From assembly GCF_913773635.1 (NCBI RefSeq), contig NZ_CAJYGQ010000006.1, positions 310,001-374,000 of the forward strand: DNA of 64,000 nt, read 5' to 3'. Positions 53,192 through 62,796 of the stretch are shown piece by piece. This DNA is from an uncultured Mucilaginibacter sp. Lineage in GTDB: Bacteria; Bacteroidota; Bacteroidia; Sphingobacteriales; Sphingobacteriaceae. The notes beneath the pieces are model-generated. The model was not told the DNA's origin. It ran no database searches and saw only the letters and a program-made list of their open reading frames with translations. The position numbers and the translations under genes were made by a program. Position 1 is the first letter of the stretch, and each line of letters begins with the position of its first letter.

Positions 53192-56167
53192 TTATGCGTT
53201 AAGCTTCTTACCAAAATCGAGCATCACCGGGGTTGCAACGCAGATAGATGAGTAGGTACCGAAGCACACACCCACTAATAAGGCAAACGAGAATCCGCGG
53301 ATTACATCGCCCCCAAAGATAAACAATACTATTAAAACAAACACTACTGTTAATGCAGTAATTATTGTACGGCTTAAAGTACTGTTAATTGCCTGGTTTA
53401 CCACTAGTGCAGTATCATCAGTTTTAGCGTGTGTATGGTTTAAGAACTCACGTATACGGTCAAATACAACCACGGTATCGTTAATTGAGTAACCTATAAC
53501 GGTAAGTATAGCCGCAATGAAAGCCTGGTCAATATCAAGTGAGAATGGTAAAATACCATTGAACAACGAGAAGAAAGATAGCACCAGCAAAGCATCGTGT
53601 GCTGTAGCAACCATTGCACCAAGGCTATATTGCCATTTGCGGAAACGGATTAAAATATAACCTGATATAGCCACGATAGCAAAAATAACCGTCCATATAG
53701 CTGATGTTTTAATGTCATTAGCTATGGTTGGACCTACTTTTTGCGAACTTAAAATAGTGTACTTAGGTGTGATTTGTGACAATCCTTCACGTAAGGTTGT
53801 TTCTACCTTGTTATCAGCAACGGTACTGTTATCATCAATCATGTAATTAGTTGTGATGCGTACCTGCTTATCGCCACCAAAAGATTTAACTTCTGATTTA
53901 CCAACACCTAAAGTTTTTTCAATTCCCTCACGTACAGTTTCAGTAGTAGCGGCTTGTTCAAAACGTACTACATAACTGCGGCCACCTTGAAAATCCACAC
54001 CGTAACTAAAGCCACGGGTAAACATTGAGATGATACCAGCTAAGATGAATATAGCTGAGAAAGCGTAGAATTTGAAGCGATTTTTAACGAATGCAAAGTT
54101 TGCATTTTTAAACAGCTTAGAACTCCATGGATTTGAGAATTTGATATCCATATTTTTGTCCAGCATCCATTCAAAAATTACACGGGTAATTAATAATGAA
54201 CAGAACAATGATGTTACGATACCTATCATCAATGTAGTAGCGAAGCCCTGGATAGGACCGGTGCCGAAGATAAATAAGATAACACCTGTCAAAAAGCTAC
54301 TTATTTGTGAATCGAGAATTGACGATAATGCATGCTTGTAACCATCAGCAATAGCAAGGCGTTTTGATTTGCCCAGTGCAAGCTCTTCACGTACACGTTC
54401 GTAAATCAATACGTTGGCATCAACAGAGATACCCAGAATGAGCACTATACCAGCAATACCAGGCAGAGTTAATACTGCACCAATACTTGTTAGTACACCC
54501 ATCAGGAAGAATACGTTAACAAACACCGCAGCATCAGCTACCGCACCTGCACTGTTATAGTAAAGAACCATAAACACAAGTACAATCACCAAACCAACAG
54601 CACATGACATTAAACCATCATTGATGGCTTCCTGGCCTAATGACGGACCAACGATGTCTTCAGAAACGATACGAGCAGGAGCAGGTAAACGACCAGCTTT
54701 TAAAACGTTAGCCAAATCCTTGGTTTCATCCTGGGTAAAGCTACCGCTGATAGATGAACGACCGCCAGATATTTCATTGCTTACACGCGGAGCAGATACA
54801 ACGTTATCATCAAGAACGATTGCAATGCTGCGGTTATCATTTTCATCACCCGGATTGCCTGCTGCTTCGGCAGTAACTCTTCTCCACGTTTTAGCACCGT
54901 CAGAGTTCATTTCCATGCTTACTTCGTAACCACCGCTGTTTGGATCAACATCGCTACGAGCATCAGTGATAGCTTCGCCACTCAAAACAGGGCCGTTATC
55001 AGCACCTGATAGTTTGATTGCGTAAAGCGCTAATCTTTTATCAGCAACATCGCCTGATTTTGAAGCCCATAATAAACGAAGGTTTTTAGGCAATACGGCC
55101 TGTACTTCTGCGCTCTTCAAATAACCATTAACTCTGGCTGTATCTTTAATTGCGGCAGTACCCACAACCGGACCGGGATAAGCCTGAGGACCATTTGGAC
55201 CCTGACCAAATGCCGGAGACAAAACAGCGAACAAAGGCATAGTTTCTGCAAGCTGGTTTTTGTTTTTCAACGCAGATGCAGAAGTATCTTTTGCATTGTT
55301 TTGTTTAACCTTGCTTAGTAATGAACCGCCTTTTTTTGCACTGTCAGTAGCCGCTACTGCAGGGGCTACTGCAACAGTATCTTTTTTAGCTGTTTTATTT
55401 TTTGCGGCAAGTATACCGTTAATGTTATTTAGCAGCTGGAATACCTCAGTGTTATCAAATGTAGCGTAAAACTCAAGCTTGGCCGAACCTTGTAGCAGTT
55501 TGCGTACACGCTCTTTACTTGCTTCTGATACACCAGGAAGTTCAATTTGTATACGGTTACCCGCCTGTAATTGAATATTAGGAGATGTTACACCAAATTT
55601 ATCAATACGGTTACGTAAGATGTTGAATGATTGTGTAACCGCAGTGTTTGACTGATCGCGCAGGTATTTTTCAACGTCATTGTTGCTGGCATCAAACTTA
55701 AGGTTGCTTTGATTTGACTGAGTTGAAAATATTGGAGCCAGTTTACCATTAGGACTTAGCTTTTTATACTCACGCATAAAAATGTCGATGTAGTTATCCG
55801 GGCTGGTTTTAGCAACAACATCAGCGTTATGTAAAGCCTGGTTAAAGGTTACATCCTTATTGTCATTTGATAACGACCTGATAAGCTCGCTTAACGAAAC
55901 CTGCATGGTAACGTTCATACCACCTTTAAGGTCGAGGCCTAATGCAAGTTCACGGTCTTTGCAATACTGATAATTGTGACCAAATAACGGATATACCGGC
56001 TGCGACGCTATTGAGTCGAGATAAGCTTTTTCTTTGTCCGGGTTGCCCTTAGCATAGGCTTTTGCATCATCTTCGACGCTGTTGGTAACCCACGTGAACG
56101 AAAGCTGGTATAAGCAAACAACTGCCACAATAATGGCAAAAAATTTAATAACCCCTTTACCTTGCAT
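53192..56167 (-). CDS. secDF: Protein translocase SecD-SecF fusion
   Basis: This 991-residue membrane protein joins SecD (about 1-640) and SecF (about 680-991) in one chain, as usual in Bacteroidota. SecD motifs include LGLDLKGGMNVTMQVS, the P1 head domain (about 85-500) and helices with ILGISVDANVLIYERVREEL; SecF motifs include GVDFQGGRSYVVRF and ILTVIGYSINDTVVVFDRIRE. Twelve membrane helices are expected. The P1 domain carries a long low-complexity insertion rich in Lys, Ala and Ser (about 255-310). It uses the proton gradient to pull secreted proteins through SecYEG. An exact -7 box lies at 56218-56225. Confidence 0.95.
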   Translation of the reverse strand: MQGKGVIKFFAIIVAVVCLYQLSFTWVTNSVEDDAKAYAKGNPDKEKAYLDSIASQPVYPLFGHNYQYCKDRELALGLDLKGGMNVTMQVSLSELIRSLSNDNKDVTFNQALHNADVVAKTSPDNYIDIFMREYKKLSPNGKLAPIFSTQSNQSNLKFDASNNDVEKYLRDQSNTAVTQSFNILRNRIDKFGVTSPNIQLQAGNRIQIELPGVSEASKERVRKLLQGSAKLEFYATFDNTEVFQLLNNINGILAAKNKTAKKDTVAVAPAVAATDSAKKGGSLLSKVKQNNAKDTSASALKNKNQLAETMPLFAVLSPAFGQGPNGPQAYPGPVVGTAAIKDTARVNGYLKSAEVQAVLPKNLRLLWASKSGDVADKRLALYAIKLSGADNGPVLSGEAITDARSDVDPNSGGYEVSMEMNSDGAKTWRRVTAEAAGNPGDENDNRSIAIVLDDNVVSAPRVSNEISGGRSSISGSFTQDETKDLANVLKAGRLPAPARIVSEDIVGPSLGQEAINDGLMSCAVGLVIVLVFMVLYYNSAGAVADAAVFVNVFFLMGVLTSIGAVLTLPGIAGIVLILGISVDANVLIYERVREELALGKSKRLAIADGYKHALSSILDSQISSFLTGVILFIFGTGPIQGFATTLMIGIVTSLFCSLLITRVIFEWMLDKNMDIKFSNPWSSKLFKNANFAFVKNRFKFYAFSAIFILAGIISMFTRGFSYGVDFQGGRSYVVRFEQAATTETVREGIEKTLGVGKSEVKSFGGDKQVRITTNYMIDDNSTVADNKVETTLREGLSQITPKYTILSSQKVGPTIANDIKTSAIWTVIFAIVAISGYILIRFRKWQYSLGAMVATAHDALLVLSFFSLFNGILPFSLDIDQAFIAAILTVIGYSINDTVVVFDRIREFLNHTHAKTDDTALVVNQAINSTLSRTIITALTVVFVLIVLFIFGGDVIRGFSFALLVGVCFGTYSSICVATPVMLDFGKKLNA

Positions 56168-56217
56168 GGTGTAATCTATGTGTAAAATTAATTTATAAGC
56201 TTTTTAAAATAAGGAGG

Positions 56218-56225
56218 CAAATCTA
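56218..56225 (-). promoter_or_regulatory. Candidate -7 box of secDF
   Basis: On the minus strand this reads TAGATTTG, an exact TAnnTTTG match 50 nt before the secDF start codon. The -33 element is not clear. It lies between folA and secDF, so secDF has its own promoter. Confidence 0.4.
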
Positions 56226-56279
56226 ATAAAATTTCGTAAGCGTAACGTGTTAATTAAAACAAAATAAAGTTGATAGCTG

Positions 56280-56762
56280 TTAGCGACGCTCAAGGGTAAT
56301 GAAGGAGTAAGGGTAAGCGTGTATTTCATCAGCCTCAAAATTTTCCCTCGCTGTTTCTTTCCATTCGTTTTTATTGAGCTGCGGAAAGTAAGCATCAGCA
56401 TTAAAATCCTGATGAACAATGGTTAAGTAAATGCGGTTTACTAACGGTAAAGTCTGGGTGTATATCTCAGCTCCACCAATAATGTCTACTTCAGGCTCGT
56501 TTTTACATAAGGCAAGTGCCTCATCAATTGAATGTACAACTTCGCAGCCTTCAATGTTAATTTCCTGTCTCGTAACTATAATATTACGTCGCTTAGGCAA
56601 TGGCTTGCCTACAGAGTCATACGTTTTACGACCCATTATTATACTATGGCCAGTGGTTAACTGCCTAAAATGCTTGAGATCATTAGGCAGATGCCAAAGC
56701 AGTTCATTATCTTTTCCTATTGCGTTGTTTGTAGCTATGGCTACTACTATGTTGATATTCAT
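56280..56762 (-). CDS. folA: Dihydrofolate reductase
   Basis: This 160-residue enzyme reduces dihydrofolate with NADPH. It has NINIVVAIATNNAIGKDNELLWHLPNDLKHFRQLT with the substrate-binding Asp26, then SIIMGRKTYDSVGKPLP and the NADPH loop VDIIGGAEIYTQTLP. Length is normal. It follows thyA by 60 bp on the same strand, a common pairing because ThyA makes the dihydrofolate that FolA recycles. Confidence 0.96.
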   Translation of the reverse strand: MNINIVVAIATNNAIGKDNELLWHLPNDLKHFRQLTTGHSIIMGRKTYDSVGKPLPKRRNIIVTRQEINIEGCEVVHSIDEALALCKNEPEVDIIGGAEIYTQTLPLVNRIYLTIVHQDFNADAYFPQLNKNEWKETARENFEADEIHAYPYSFITLERR

Positions 56763-56822
56763 TAAACGCTTTTAACCATATCTATTTACAAAATTGTCAG
56801 GTATGTATCGGTATTGAGTTAT

Positions 56823-57644
56823 TTAGACCGCTACTGCGCCTTTTATATGCGGCCACGATTCATAATTCTCTAACGTAAAATCTTCAAATTTAAAAGCAAA
56901 TATGTCTTTCACTTCCGGGTTTAACTTCATTACCGGTAGTGGGTGAGGTGTGCGTGATAGTTGCAGGTTGGCCTGCTCAATATGGTTGTTATATAGGTGA
57001 GCGTCGCCAAAAGTGTGTATAAAGTCACCATAGTCAAGGTCGCACACCTGTGCCATCATCATGGTAAGCAATGCGTATGATGCAATGTTGAATGGAACGC
57101 CTAAAAATATATCAGCGCTGCGCTGGTACAGTTGGCACGATAGTTTGCCTTTGGTTTCCCCTTTACCAACGTTTGGCGGCTCAACATAAAATTGAAATAA
57201 ACTATGGCAGGGCGGAAGCGCCATTTGATCAACATCGGCAACGTTCCAGGCAGAAACCATGATGCGGCGTGAATCGGGATTGGTTTTAAGCTGCTTTACC
57301 ACCTGACTGATTTGATCAATATGCCTGCCATCGGGCGTTGGCCAGGAGCGCCATTGGTATCCGTAAACCGGACCTAAGTTTCCCTCTGCATCAGCCCATT
57401 CGTCCCATATTCGTACGCCATTTTCCTTCAAATATTTGATATTGGTATCGCCGCTTAGAAACCATATAAGCTCATGTATAATTGATTTGAGGTGAAGCTT
57501 TTTGGTAGTTACCAGCGGAAAGCCATCTTTTAAGTTAAAGCGCATTTGATAGCCAAAAACACTGATAGTGCCGGTTCCGGTGCGATCATGCTTTTGGGCG
57601 CCATTTTCCAGCACGTGGCGCATCAGGTCAAGATATTGTTTCAT
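56823..57644 (-). CDS. thyA: Thymidylate synthase
   Basis: This 273-residue enzyme makes dTMP from dUMP and methylene-tetrahydrofolate. It starts at MKQYLDLM (ATG at 57644). Key motifs are [38 protein letters not shown], the catalytic Cys146 in [12 protein letters not shown], and [22 protein letters not shown] and GDAHLYNNH. It heads a two-gene unit with folA. An 8-bp dyad (57654-57661 with 57681-57688) lies in its likely mRNA leader. Confidence 0.96.
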   Translation of the reverse strand: MKQYLDLMRHVLENGAQKHDRTGTGTISVFGYQMRFNLKDGFPLVTTKKLHLKSIIHELIWFLSGDTNIKYLKENGVRIWDEWADAEGNLGPVYGYQWRSWPTPDGRHIDQISQVVKQLKTNPDSRRIMVSAWNVADVDQMALPPCHSLFQFYVEPPNVGKGETKGKLSCQLYQRSADIFLGVPFNIASYALLTMMMAQVCDLDYGDFIHTFGDAHLYNNHIEQANLQLSRTPHPLPVMKLNPEVKDIFAFKFEDFTLENYESWPHIKGAVAV

Positions 57645-57759
57645 ATAACAGGACGCAAGCACTTAAACACCTCATTAAATTGCTTGCGGATACAAATAAA
57701 ATTAATCTATTTTGGCTTTCCTATTTATTTGCAAAAATAGGTTACGTTTTAACGCAGCT

Positions 57760-58566
57760 ATGATCATTTTTCCAAACGCAAAAATTAACATCGGCCTAAA
57801 CATTACTGAACGACGTGCTGATGGCTATCACAATATTGAAAGCGTTTTTTATCCGTTGATGATTAAAGATGCCTTGGAAATTATTGAAAGCGATAATCTT
57901 CAGTTTCAATCATCGGGTATTGAAATTCCTGGCAGCGTTATAAGTAATCTCTGTTTAAAAGCTTACAGCCTGCTCAAAAATGATTTTCCGCAACTGCCTA
58001 ACGTAAATATTCATTTACATAAAAATATACCTATAGGTGCCGGTTTAGGGGGAGGATCGGCTGATGCTGCTTTCTTTATAATGCTGATAAATGAAACATT
58101 CAAAATAGGGCTTGATGATGTGCATATGATGAATTATGCGCGCAAATTGGGAGCTGATTGTGCTTTTTTTATTAATAATAAGCCATTATATGCTTTCAAT
58201 AAAGGAGACGAGTTTGAAAGTGTGGAACTAGACCTTGCATCGTACAGCTTAGCATTAGTAATGCCTCCTGTACATGTTTCAACAGCGCAAGCTTATAGTG
58301 GTGTTATACCCAGCTTACCGTCTGCAACACTAAAAGAGCTTATAAAGCTACCTGTTACCGATTGGAAAGAATGTATCAGAAACGATTTTGAACCGCATAT
58401 ATTCAAAGCATTTCCGGTTATTGAAAAGGTGAAAAATGCACTATATAATGCTGGTGCCCTTTACGCGTCAATGAGCGGAAGTGGTGCATCAGTTTTCGGC
58501 ATATTTGAAAGCACGCCGGATCTTTCTCACCTCGAAGGCGAAAACCAGGTGTTTTATAATTTATAA
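57760..58566 (+). CDS. ispE: 4-diphosphocytidyl-2-C-methyl-D-erythritol kinase
   Basis: This 268-residue GHMP kinase acts in the MEP isoprenoid pathway. It starts at MIIFPNAKINIGLNITERRADGYH (ATG at 57760); a longer in-frame start adds unrelated residues. The ATP loop is IPIGAGLGGGSADAAFF and the C-terminal motif is YASMSGSGASVFGIF. Length is slightly short but complete. It is divergent from thyA and converges with the OmpA-family gene, only 4 bp between the stops. Confidence 0.95.
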   Translation: MIIFPNAKINIGLNITERRADGYHNIESVFYPLMIKDALEIIESDNLQFQSSGIEIPGSVISNLCLKAYSLLKNDFPQLPNVNIHLHKNIPIGAGLGGGSADAAFFIMLINETFKIGLDDVHMMNYARKLGADCAFFINNKPLYAFNKGDEFESVELDLASYSLALVMPPVHVSTAQAYSGVIPSLPSATLKELIKLPVTDWKECIRNDFEPHIFKAFPVIEKVKNALYNAGALYASMSGSGASVFGIFESTPDLSHLEGENQVFYNL

Positions 58567-58570
58567 GAAA

Positions 58571-60475
58571 TTATTTAGCCACTATTCTAAATTCAGTGCG
58601 GCGGTTTTTCGCTTTGCCATCTTCAGAAGTATTTGTAGCTACAGGATTCAGTTTGCCATAACCTTTAAACTGAAGCTTGTTACCATTTACGCCATGATTA
58701 ACCAAATATTGGTAAACGGCTTTTGCGCGGTTGGCCGATAAGGCTTGATTTATTGCATCGTTTCCAGAATTGTCTGTATAACCAGCTATCTCAATACTTA
58801 CGGTTGGATTCATAGCCATAAAATCACTCAAATACCGTAAAGCAGACTGCGACTCGGGCCGCAGATCATACCGGTTGATATCAAAAAATATGTTTTTTAG
58901 TATAGCCGATTTGCCAACTTCGATGGTATTTAAAGGGACTTCTATATTGAAAGGTCTATGCGTTTCGCCTTTATTGAGCGAAAAGTTTTCTGATGAAAAC
59001 AGATAACCGTTTTTTATGATGGTTAGGCCGTAATTGCGGCCGGTAACTAGCGGGACTAAAAAATCGCCGCCTGTGGCCGAACTGGTATTTTGGTAAACCG
59101 GAATATTGGTAGCTAAATCAACTATTTCTACGTCGGCCTCCATCGGTTGTTTGGTAGCTGCATCTATAACCGATCCTTTCACGTATGTGACTGGATGAGG
59201 TTTGGATTTTTCAGGAAGCTCAAACATGTAAATATCAAAGCCGCCGTAGCCACTTAATGTATTTGATGCGAAGTAGGCAAAGCCGCCGGTTGTGCTTATA
59301 CTCATGCCATTTTCATCACCGCAGGAATTTATAGGGAAGCCAAGGTTATCGGGTTTTTGCCATTTGCCGGCGCTGTTGATGCGGCTTACGAATAAATCTT
59401 TATTACCTAATCCGGGCCAACCGTTTGAGCAGAAATAAAGGGTGCTGTCATCGGGGTGTATGTATGGCGATTGCTCGTCATAAGGGGTGTTAATGTTAGG
59501 GCCAAGGTTTTCCGGTTCGGCCCAGCCCTTATCAGTTAAGCGGCACTTCCATATATCATAACCGCCATAACCGCCTTTACGGTTACTAACAAAATAAAGA
59601 GTATGTCCATCTGCCGATATTGATGGCTGCGATTCCCAACCCGAACTATTTACGGGCGCACCAAGGTTAAATGGCTTCCCCCAGTCATCACCTTTGCGTT
59701 GTGTAACGTAAATATCGCAACGACCCATACCATCGGGCCGGTTGCAGCCGGTAAAAAATAAATATTTGCCATCTTGAGAAAGTGATTGTGCACCTTCATT
59801 ATATTCAGCTGTATTAATGAATTTGCTCAAATAAGTAGCAGCACCCCATTGATTATTAAGCCTTACGCTTTTATAAAAGTCTTCGTTATTTTGAACTTTA
59901 CGTGTGAATATAAGCGTATTATCATCAGCTGCTGATACAGGCATATACTCATCATTGGATGAATTTATTTCAGGACCTAAATTAATTGGCTTAAACTGGA
60001 CAGGATTTTTAATAGCTACAATACTAAAGTCGGCATCGGCTATCAGTTTTTTTGCAAAGAAGCGATTCTCAGGAGTCAGGTTTGCGTAGGTAATATATTT
60101 TTCAAGATGAACTTTAGCCTGTTCATACTCACCTGAATTAATTTCAAGTTCACCTATCTTTAAATATATGCTTCGACTCAGTTCTGGATTTAAATCAAGG
60201 GACTTGCGGTAATGTAAAATAGCATCCTTATTTTGCTGTAAACTTTTATAAAGATCGGCCAATTGCAAATGTGCCTCGGCAAAATTGTCATCGGCAGCTA
60301 AAGCATTTTGTAATTGCTGAATAGCATTTGCCCTGTCCTGCCGGTCTAAAAATGCACTAGCCTTTTTATAATAAGTTATAGCAGCAGCGTTAGTTGTACT
60401 GTATTTTGACTGTGCAGTTGCCTTAAACCCTAAAAAAAACAGCAGTAAAATAAGCCAATACCTAACAATAATCAT
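58571..60475 (-). CDS. OmpA-family protein with TPR and PD40 repeats
   Basis: This 634-residue outer-membrane-associated protein has a signal peptide (cut near residue 21), TPR helices (about 25-135), a WD40-like PD40 beta-propeller (about 165-405; repeated ISADGHTLYFVSNRKGG- and DSTLYFCSNGWPGLGNKDLF-type units), a carboxypeptidase-regulatory-like domain (about 425-500), and a C-terminal OmpA domain (about 520-634; GYTDNSGNDAINQALSANRAKAVYQYL) that binds peptidoglycan. This layout is frequent in Bacteroidota, where some members accompany type IX secretion or gliding proteins; a role in anchoring the envelope is likely. Confidence 0.9.
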   Translation of the reverse strand: MIIVRYWLILLLFFLGFKATAQSKYSTTNAAAITYYKKASAFLDRQDRANAIQQLQNALAADDNFAEAHLQLADLYKSLQQNKDAILHYRKSLDLNPELSRSIYLKIGELEINSGEYEQAKVHLEKYITYANLTPENRFFAKKLIADADFSIVAIKNPVQFKPINLGPEINSSNDEYMPVSAADDNTLIFTRKVQNNEDFYKSVRLNNQWGAATYLSKFINTAEYNEGAQSLSQDGKYLFFTGCNRPDGMGRCDIYVTQRKGDDWGKPFNLGAPVNSSGWESQPSISADGHTLYFVSNRKGGYGGYDIWKCRLTDKGWAEPENLGPNINTPYDEQSPYIHPDDSTLYFCSNGWPGLGNKDLFVSRINSAGKWQKPDNLGFPINSCGDENGMSISTTGGFAYFASNTLSGYGGFDIYMFELPEKSKPHPVTYVKGSVIDAATKQPMEADVEIVDLATNIPVYQNTSSATGGDFLVPLVTGRNYGLTIIKNGYLFSSENFSLNKGETHRPFNIEVPLNTIEVGKSAILKNIFFDINRYDLRPESQSALRYLSDFMAMNPTVSIEIAGYTDNSGNDAINQALSANRAKAVYQYLVNHGVNGNKLQFKGYGKLNPVATNTSEDGKAKNRRTEFRIVAK

Positions 60476-60509
60476 ATCTTTTCAGCACTAAAATATGCCT
60501 TTTACGTAT

Positions 60510-60517
60510 CAAATATA
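60510..60517 (-). promoter_or_regulatory. Candidate -7 box of the OmpA/PD40 gene
   Basis: On the minus strand this reads TATATTTG, an exact TAnnTTTG match, 34 nt before the start codon. No well-spaced -33 TTG is seen. Confidence 0.4.
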
Positions 60518-60683
60518 ATATTGTTTCAAGGTTAATATTGTAAGTTTTTGCTGTTGGTAAAGATTACTAAAAGCCAAAAGAACCATAGTTGATGATTTTT
60601 TGTTAAACCAATGGTTAATATGAATTTAAGAAAAACTGAAAAAATTATATTATTTTGTTTATAATTACCTGAAAGTAAGTTAT

Positions 60684-61442
60684 ATGAAAAAACTCTACAT
60701 GCTGTGTGCTGTACTTACATGCTTAGTGCTTACCTCTTGTGTAGACATTATTGAGCGATATAACTTTAAAGCGAATGGTACTTGTGAAGTTATTTACGAC
60801 TTTGACATGAGTAAGGCTGTTTCCATACTACATAATTTGCTATCGGACTCGGTTATGGCTACGCCACAGTTTGCTATGGCCAAAGACACCGTTATGAATT
60901 TATATAGTGCTTTGCCTGATAGCACGCAAAACAAAATGACTGCCAGTGAGATGAAGTTAGCGCAGAGCAGTAACCTGGCCATTAAAATGAACTTGAGACA
61001 AGATTTGATGAAGGTGAGTATAAAGCATCAGGCAGCAACACCTGCCGATTTGGAATACTACCTGCAACAAATGTCAAAACTGGCTAATTACGGCAATCAG
61101 GAAAAACGAAAGGTCATGAGTATGGATTTTACAGCACAGCAATTAATAGCAGGGCAGGAGTGTTATTCCTACCAGGTAACGTCGAGCAAGTTTTGCCGCA
61201 TAATAGACAAAGAAAAATTTAATAATTTCCTGAAGAAAACCGGGTCGGCATTCGCTGCGGCAAAAGCGCTGCTTATTGAAACACCTTACAAGGTTGTACT
61301 GAATTTTGCCAAGCCTGTAAAGAAAATTGATAATAAAAGGGCAACACTCTCAGCTGATAGAAAACAGGTGATCATACAAACCAATATGGATGAGCTGATC
61401 AAGAATCCAACCTTAATGAATTTGCAGATTGATTTTGAATAA
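60684..61442 (+). CDS. Predicted lipoprotein of unknown function
   Basis: This 252-residue protein has a signal peptide with lipobox LVLTSC (Cys19). The mature part begins VDIIERYNFKANGTCEVIYDFDM, a beta-type opening that recalls the LPP20/DUF-type lipoproteins with a predicted beta-barrel-like N-terminus, then a helical middle rich in Met, Lys and Gln and a final beta part. I do not recognise a family. Its stop codon overlaps the ATG of the Rieske gene by one base, so they are co-translated. Confidence 0.65.
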   Translation: MKKLYMLCAVLTCLVLTSCVDIIERYNFKANGTCEVIYDFDMSKAVSILHNLLSDSVMATPQFAMAKDTVMNLYSALPDSTQNKMTASEMKLAQSSNLAIKMNLRQDLMKVSIKHQAATPADLEYYLQQMSKLANYGNQEKRKVMSMDFTAQQLIAGQECYSYQVTSSKFCRIIDKEKFNNFLKKTGSAFAAAKALLIETPYKVVLNFAKPVKKIDNKRATLSADRKQVIIQTNMDELIKNPTLMNLQIDFE

Positions 61443-61774
61443 TGGCCTGGTATAAAGTTGCTGATGCTCTTGATTTAAGTAAGCCATTTATAAGAAAAGT
61501 ATCGGCTGGTGGTAAATCAATTTGCTTGATTAATGCAGATAAAGTACACGCTGTGTCTTCAAAATGCCCTCACGCCGGCGCAGACCTAAGTGGCGGCTGG
61601 TGCAACAATGGAAAGCTTGTTTGCCCGTTTCATCGCTATGCTTATGATCTTGAAACAGGTAGGGGAGCACCTGGACAAAACGATTTTGTTAACGTTTACT
61701 CCGTTGAGATGAAAGACGACGGAGTATATGTGCAGGTGAAATCGTGGTTTGAAAGACTTACCGGCAAGAAATGA
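61442..61774 (+). CDS. Rieske [2Fe-2S] ferredoxin-like protein
   Basis: This 110-residue protein has the Rieske cluster motifs CPHAGADLSGGWC and CPFHRYAYDLETG, i.e. C-x-H at 43-45 and C-x2-H at 62-65, holding a [2Fe-2S] cluster by two Cys and two His. The rest of the small beta barrel fits soluble Rieske ferredoxins such as those serving oxygenases or nitrite reductase small subunits (NirD-like). No partner oxygenase is adjacent. Its start overlaps the stop of the lipoprotein gene (TAATG). Confidence 0.9.
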   Translation: MAWYKVADALDLSKPFIRKVSAGGKSICLINADKVHAVSSKCPHAGADLSGGWCNNGKLVCPFHRYAYDLETGRGAPGQNDFVNVYSVEMKDDGVYVQVKSWFERLTGKK

Positions 61775-61776
61775 AC

Positions 61777-61816
61777 AAGGGATGTAAGCCATGCTATTGC
61801 AAAGCTTACATCCCTT
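61777..61816. terminator. Bidirectional terminator between Rieske and folD genes
   Basis: A perfect 13-bp stem (61777-61789 with 61804-61816) has a 14-nt loop. Converging genes flank it; T tails are short. Confidence 0.65.
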
Positions 61817-61835
61817 ATGTTTATAATAAAAGATA

Positions 61836-62726
61836 CTACGCCAAGTCTGGGTAAACTTCTCTGTTTGCTGATGCTAATGTATTTTGTAACAAACCGATAA
61901 TGGTCATCAAACCAACACCTCCGGGTACAGGAGTTATCCATGATGCTTTAGGAGCCACATTTTCGAAATCAACATCACCGTATAGTTTGTAGCCAGATTT
62001 GGTTAGGGTAGAGGTTTCGCGGTTCATGCCTACGTCAATAATCACAGCACCTTCTTTTACCATATCAGCGGTGATGAAGTTTTTTTTACCAATAGCTACA
62101 ATTAATATATCGGCATCAAGTGTAAACTTTTTAATGTCAGGCGTGCGGCTATGGCAAATAGTTACGGTACAGTTACCAGGTTGCGTGTTACGCGCCATTA
62201 AAATGCTCATGGGAGATCCTACAATGTTGCTGCGTCCAACTACAACGCAATGCTTACCAGCGGTTTCAATACCGTATTCTTTAAGCATCAAGGTAATTCC
62301 ATATGGGGTAGCAGGGATAAATGACGGCAGGTTGCGCTGCATACGGCCCAAATTTACAGGGTGAAAACCGTCAACATCTTTACGGTGATCTATGCGCTCG
62401 GTTACCTTCTCAGGGTCAATATGTTTAGGCAGCGGAAGCTGAACAATGATACCATCAATGTCAGTGTCAGCATTCAACTCGGTTACCTTTTGTAACAGTT
62501 CTTCTTCGGTTACATTGTCTTCGTAGCGTACCAGGCTTGATTTAAAGCCAACCTTTTCGCAGTTTTTCATTTTGCTGGCAACATATGTTTCGCTTCCGCC
62601 ATCATGGCCAACTAATACTGCCACAAGGTGTGGTTTACGGCCGCTACGTTGTAAATATTCGGCTGCCTTTTCGGCAATCTCAACTTTCAGTTTCTCAGAT
62701 ACGTATTTTCCGTCGAGTAGTTGCAT
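61836..62726 (-). CDS. folD: Methylenetetrahydrofolate dehydrogenase/cyclohydrolase
   Basis: This 296-residue bifunctional enzyme interconverts methylene-, methenyl- and 10-formyl-tetrahydrofolate. It starts at [13 protein letters not shown] (ATG at 62726). Motifs include [23 protein letters not shown] with the catalytic Lys of the YxxxK motif (YVASK), [29 protein letters not shown] and the final [12 protein letters not shown]. It lies downstream of lepA after a hairpin. Confidence 0.96.
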   Translation of the reverse strand: MQLLDGKYVSEKLKVEIAEKAAEYLQRSGRKPHLVAVLVGHDGGSETYVASKMKNCEKVGFKSSLVRYEDNVTEEELLQKVTELNADTDIDGIIVQLPLPKHIDPEKVTERIDHRKDVDGFHPVNLGRMQRNLPSFIPATPYGITLMLKEYGIETAGKHCVVVGRSNIVGSPMSILMARNTQPGNCTVTICHSRTPDIKKFTLDADILIVAIGKKNFITADMVKEGAVIIDVGMNRETSTLTKSGYKLYGDVDFENVAPKASWITPVPGGVGLMTIIGLLQNTLASANREVYPDLA

Positions 62727-62749
62727 AAATTGAATTTGTATTAAAAACA

Positions 62750-62773
62750 AAAGGACAAAGAAGTTTGTCCTTT
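62750..62773 (-). terminator. Rho-independent terminator of lepA
   Basis: A 10-bp stem (62750-62759 with 62764-62773) has a 4-nt loop; on the minus strand it runs into a T-rich tail. It lies 24 bp after the lepA stop and 24 bp before the folD start. Confidence 0.7.
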
Positions 62774-62796
62774 GTCCCTGGTATAATGATATAAAA

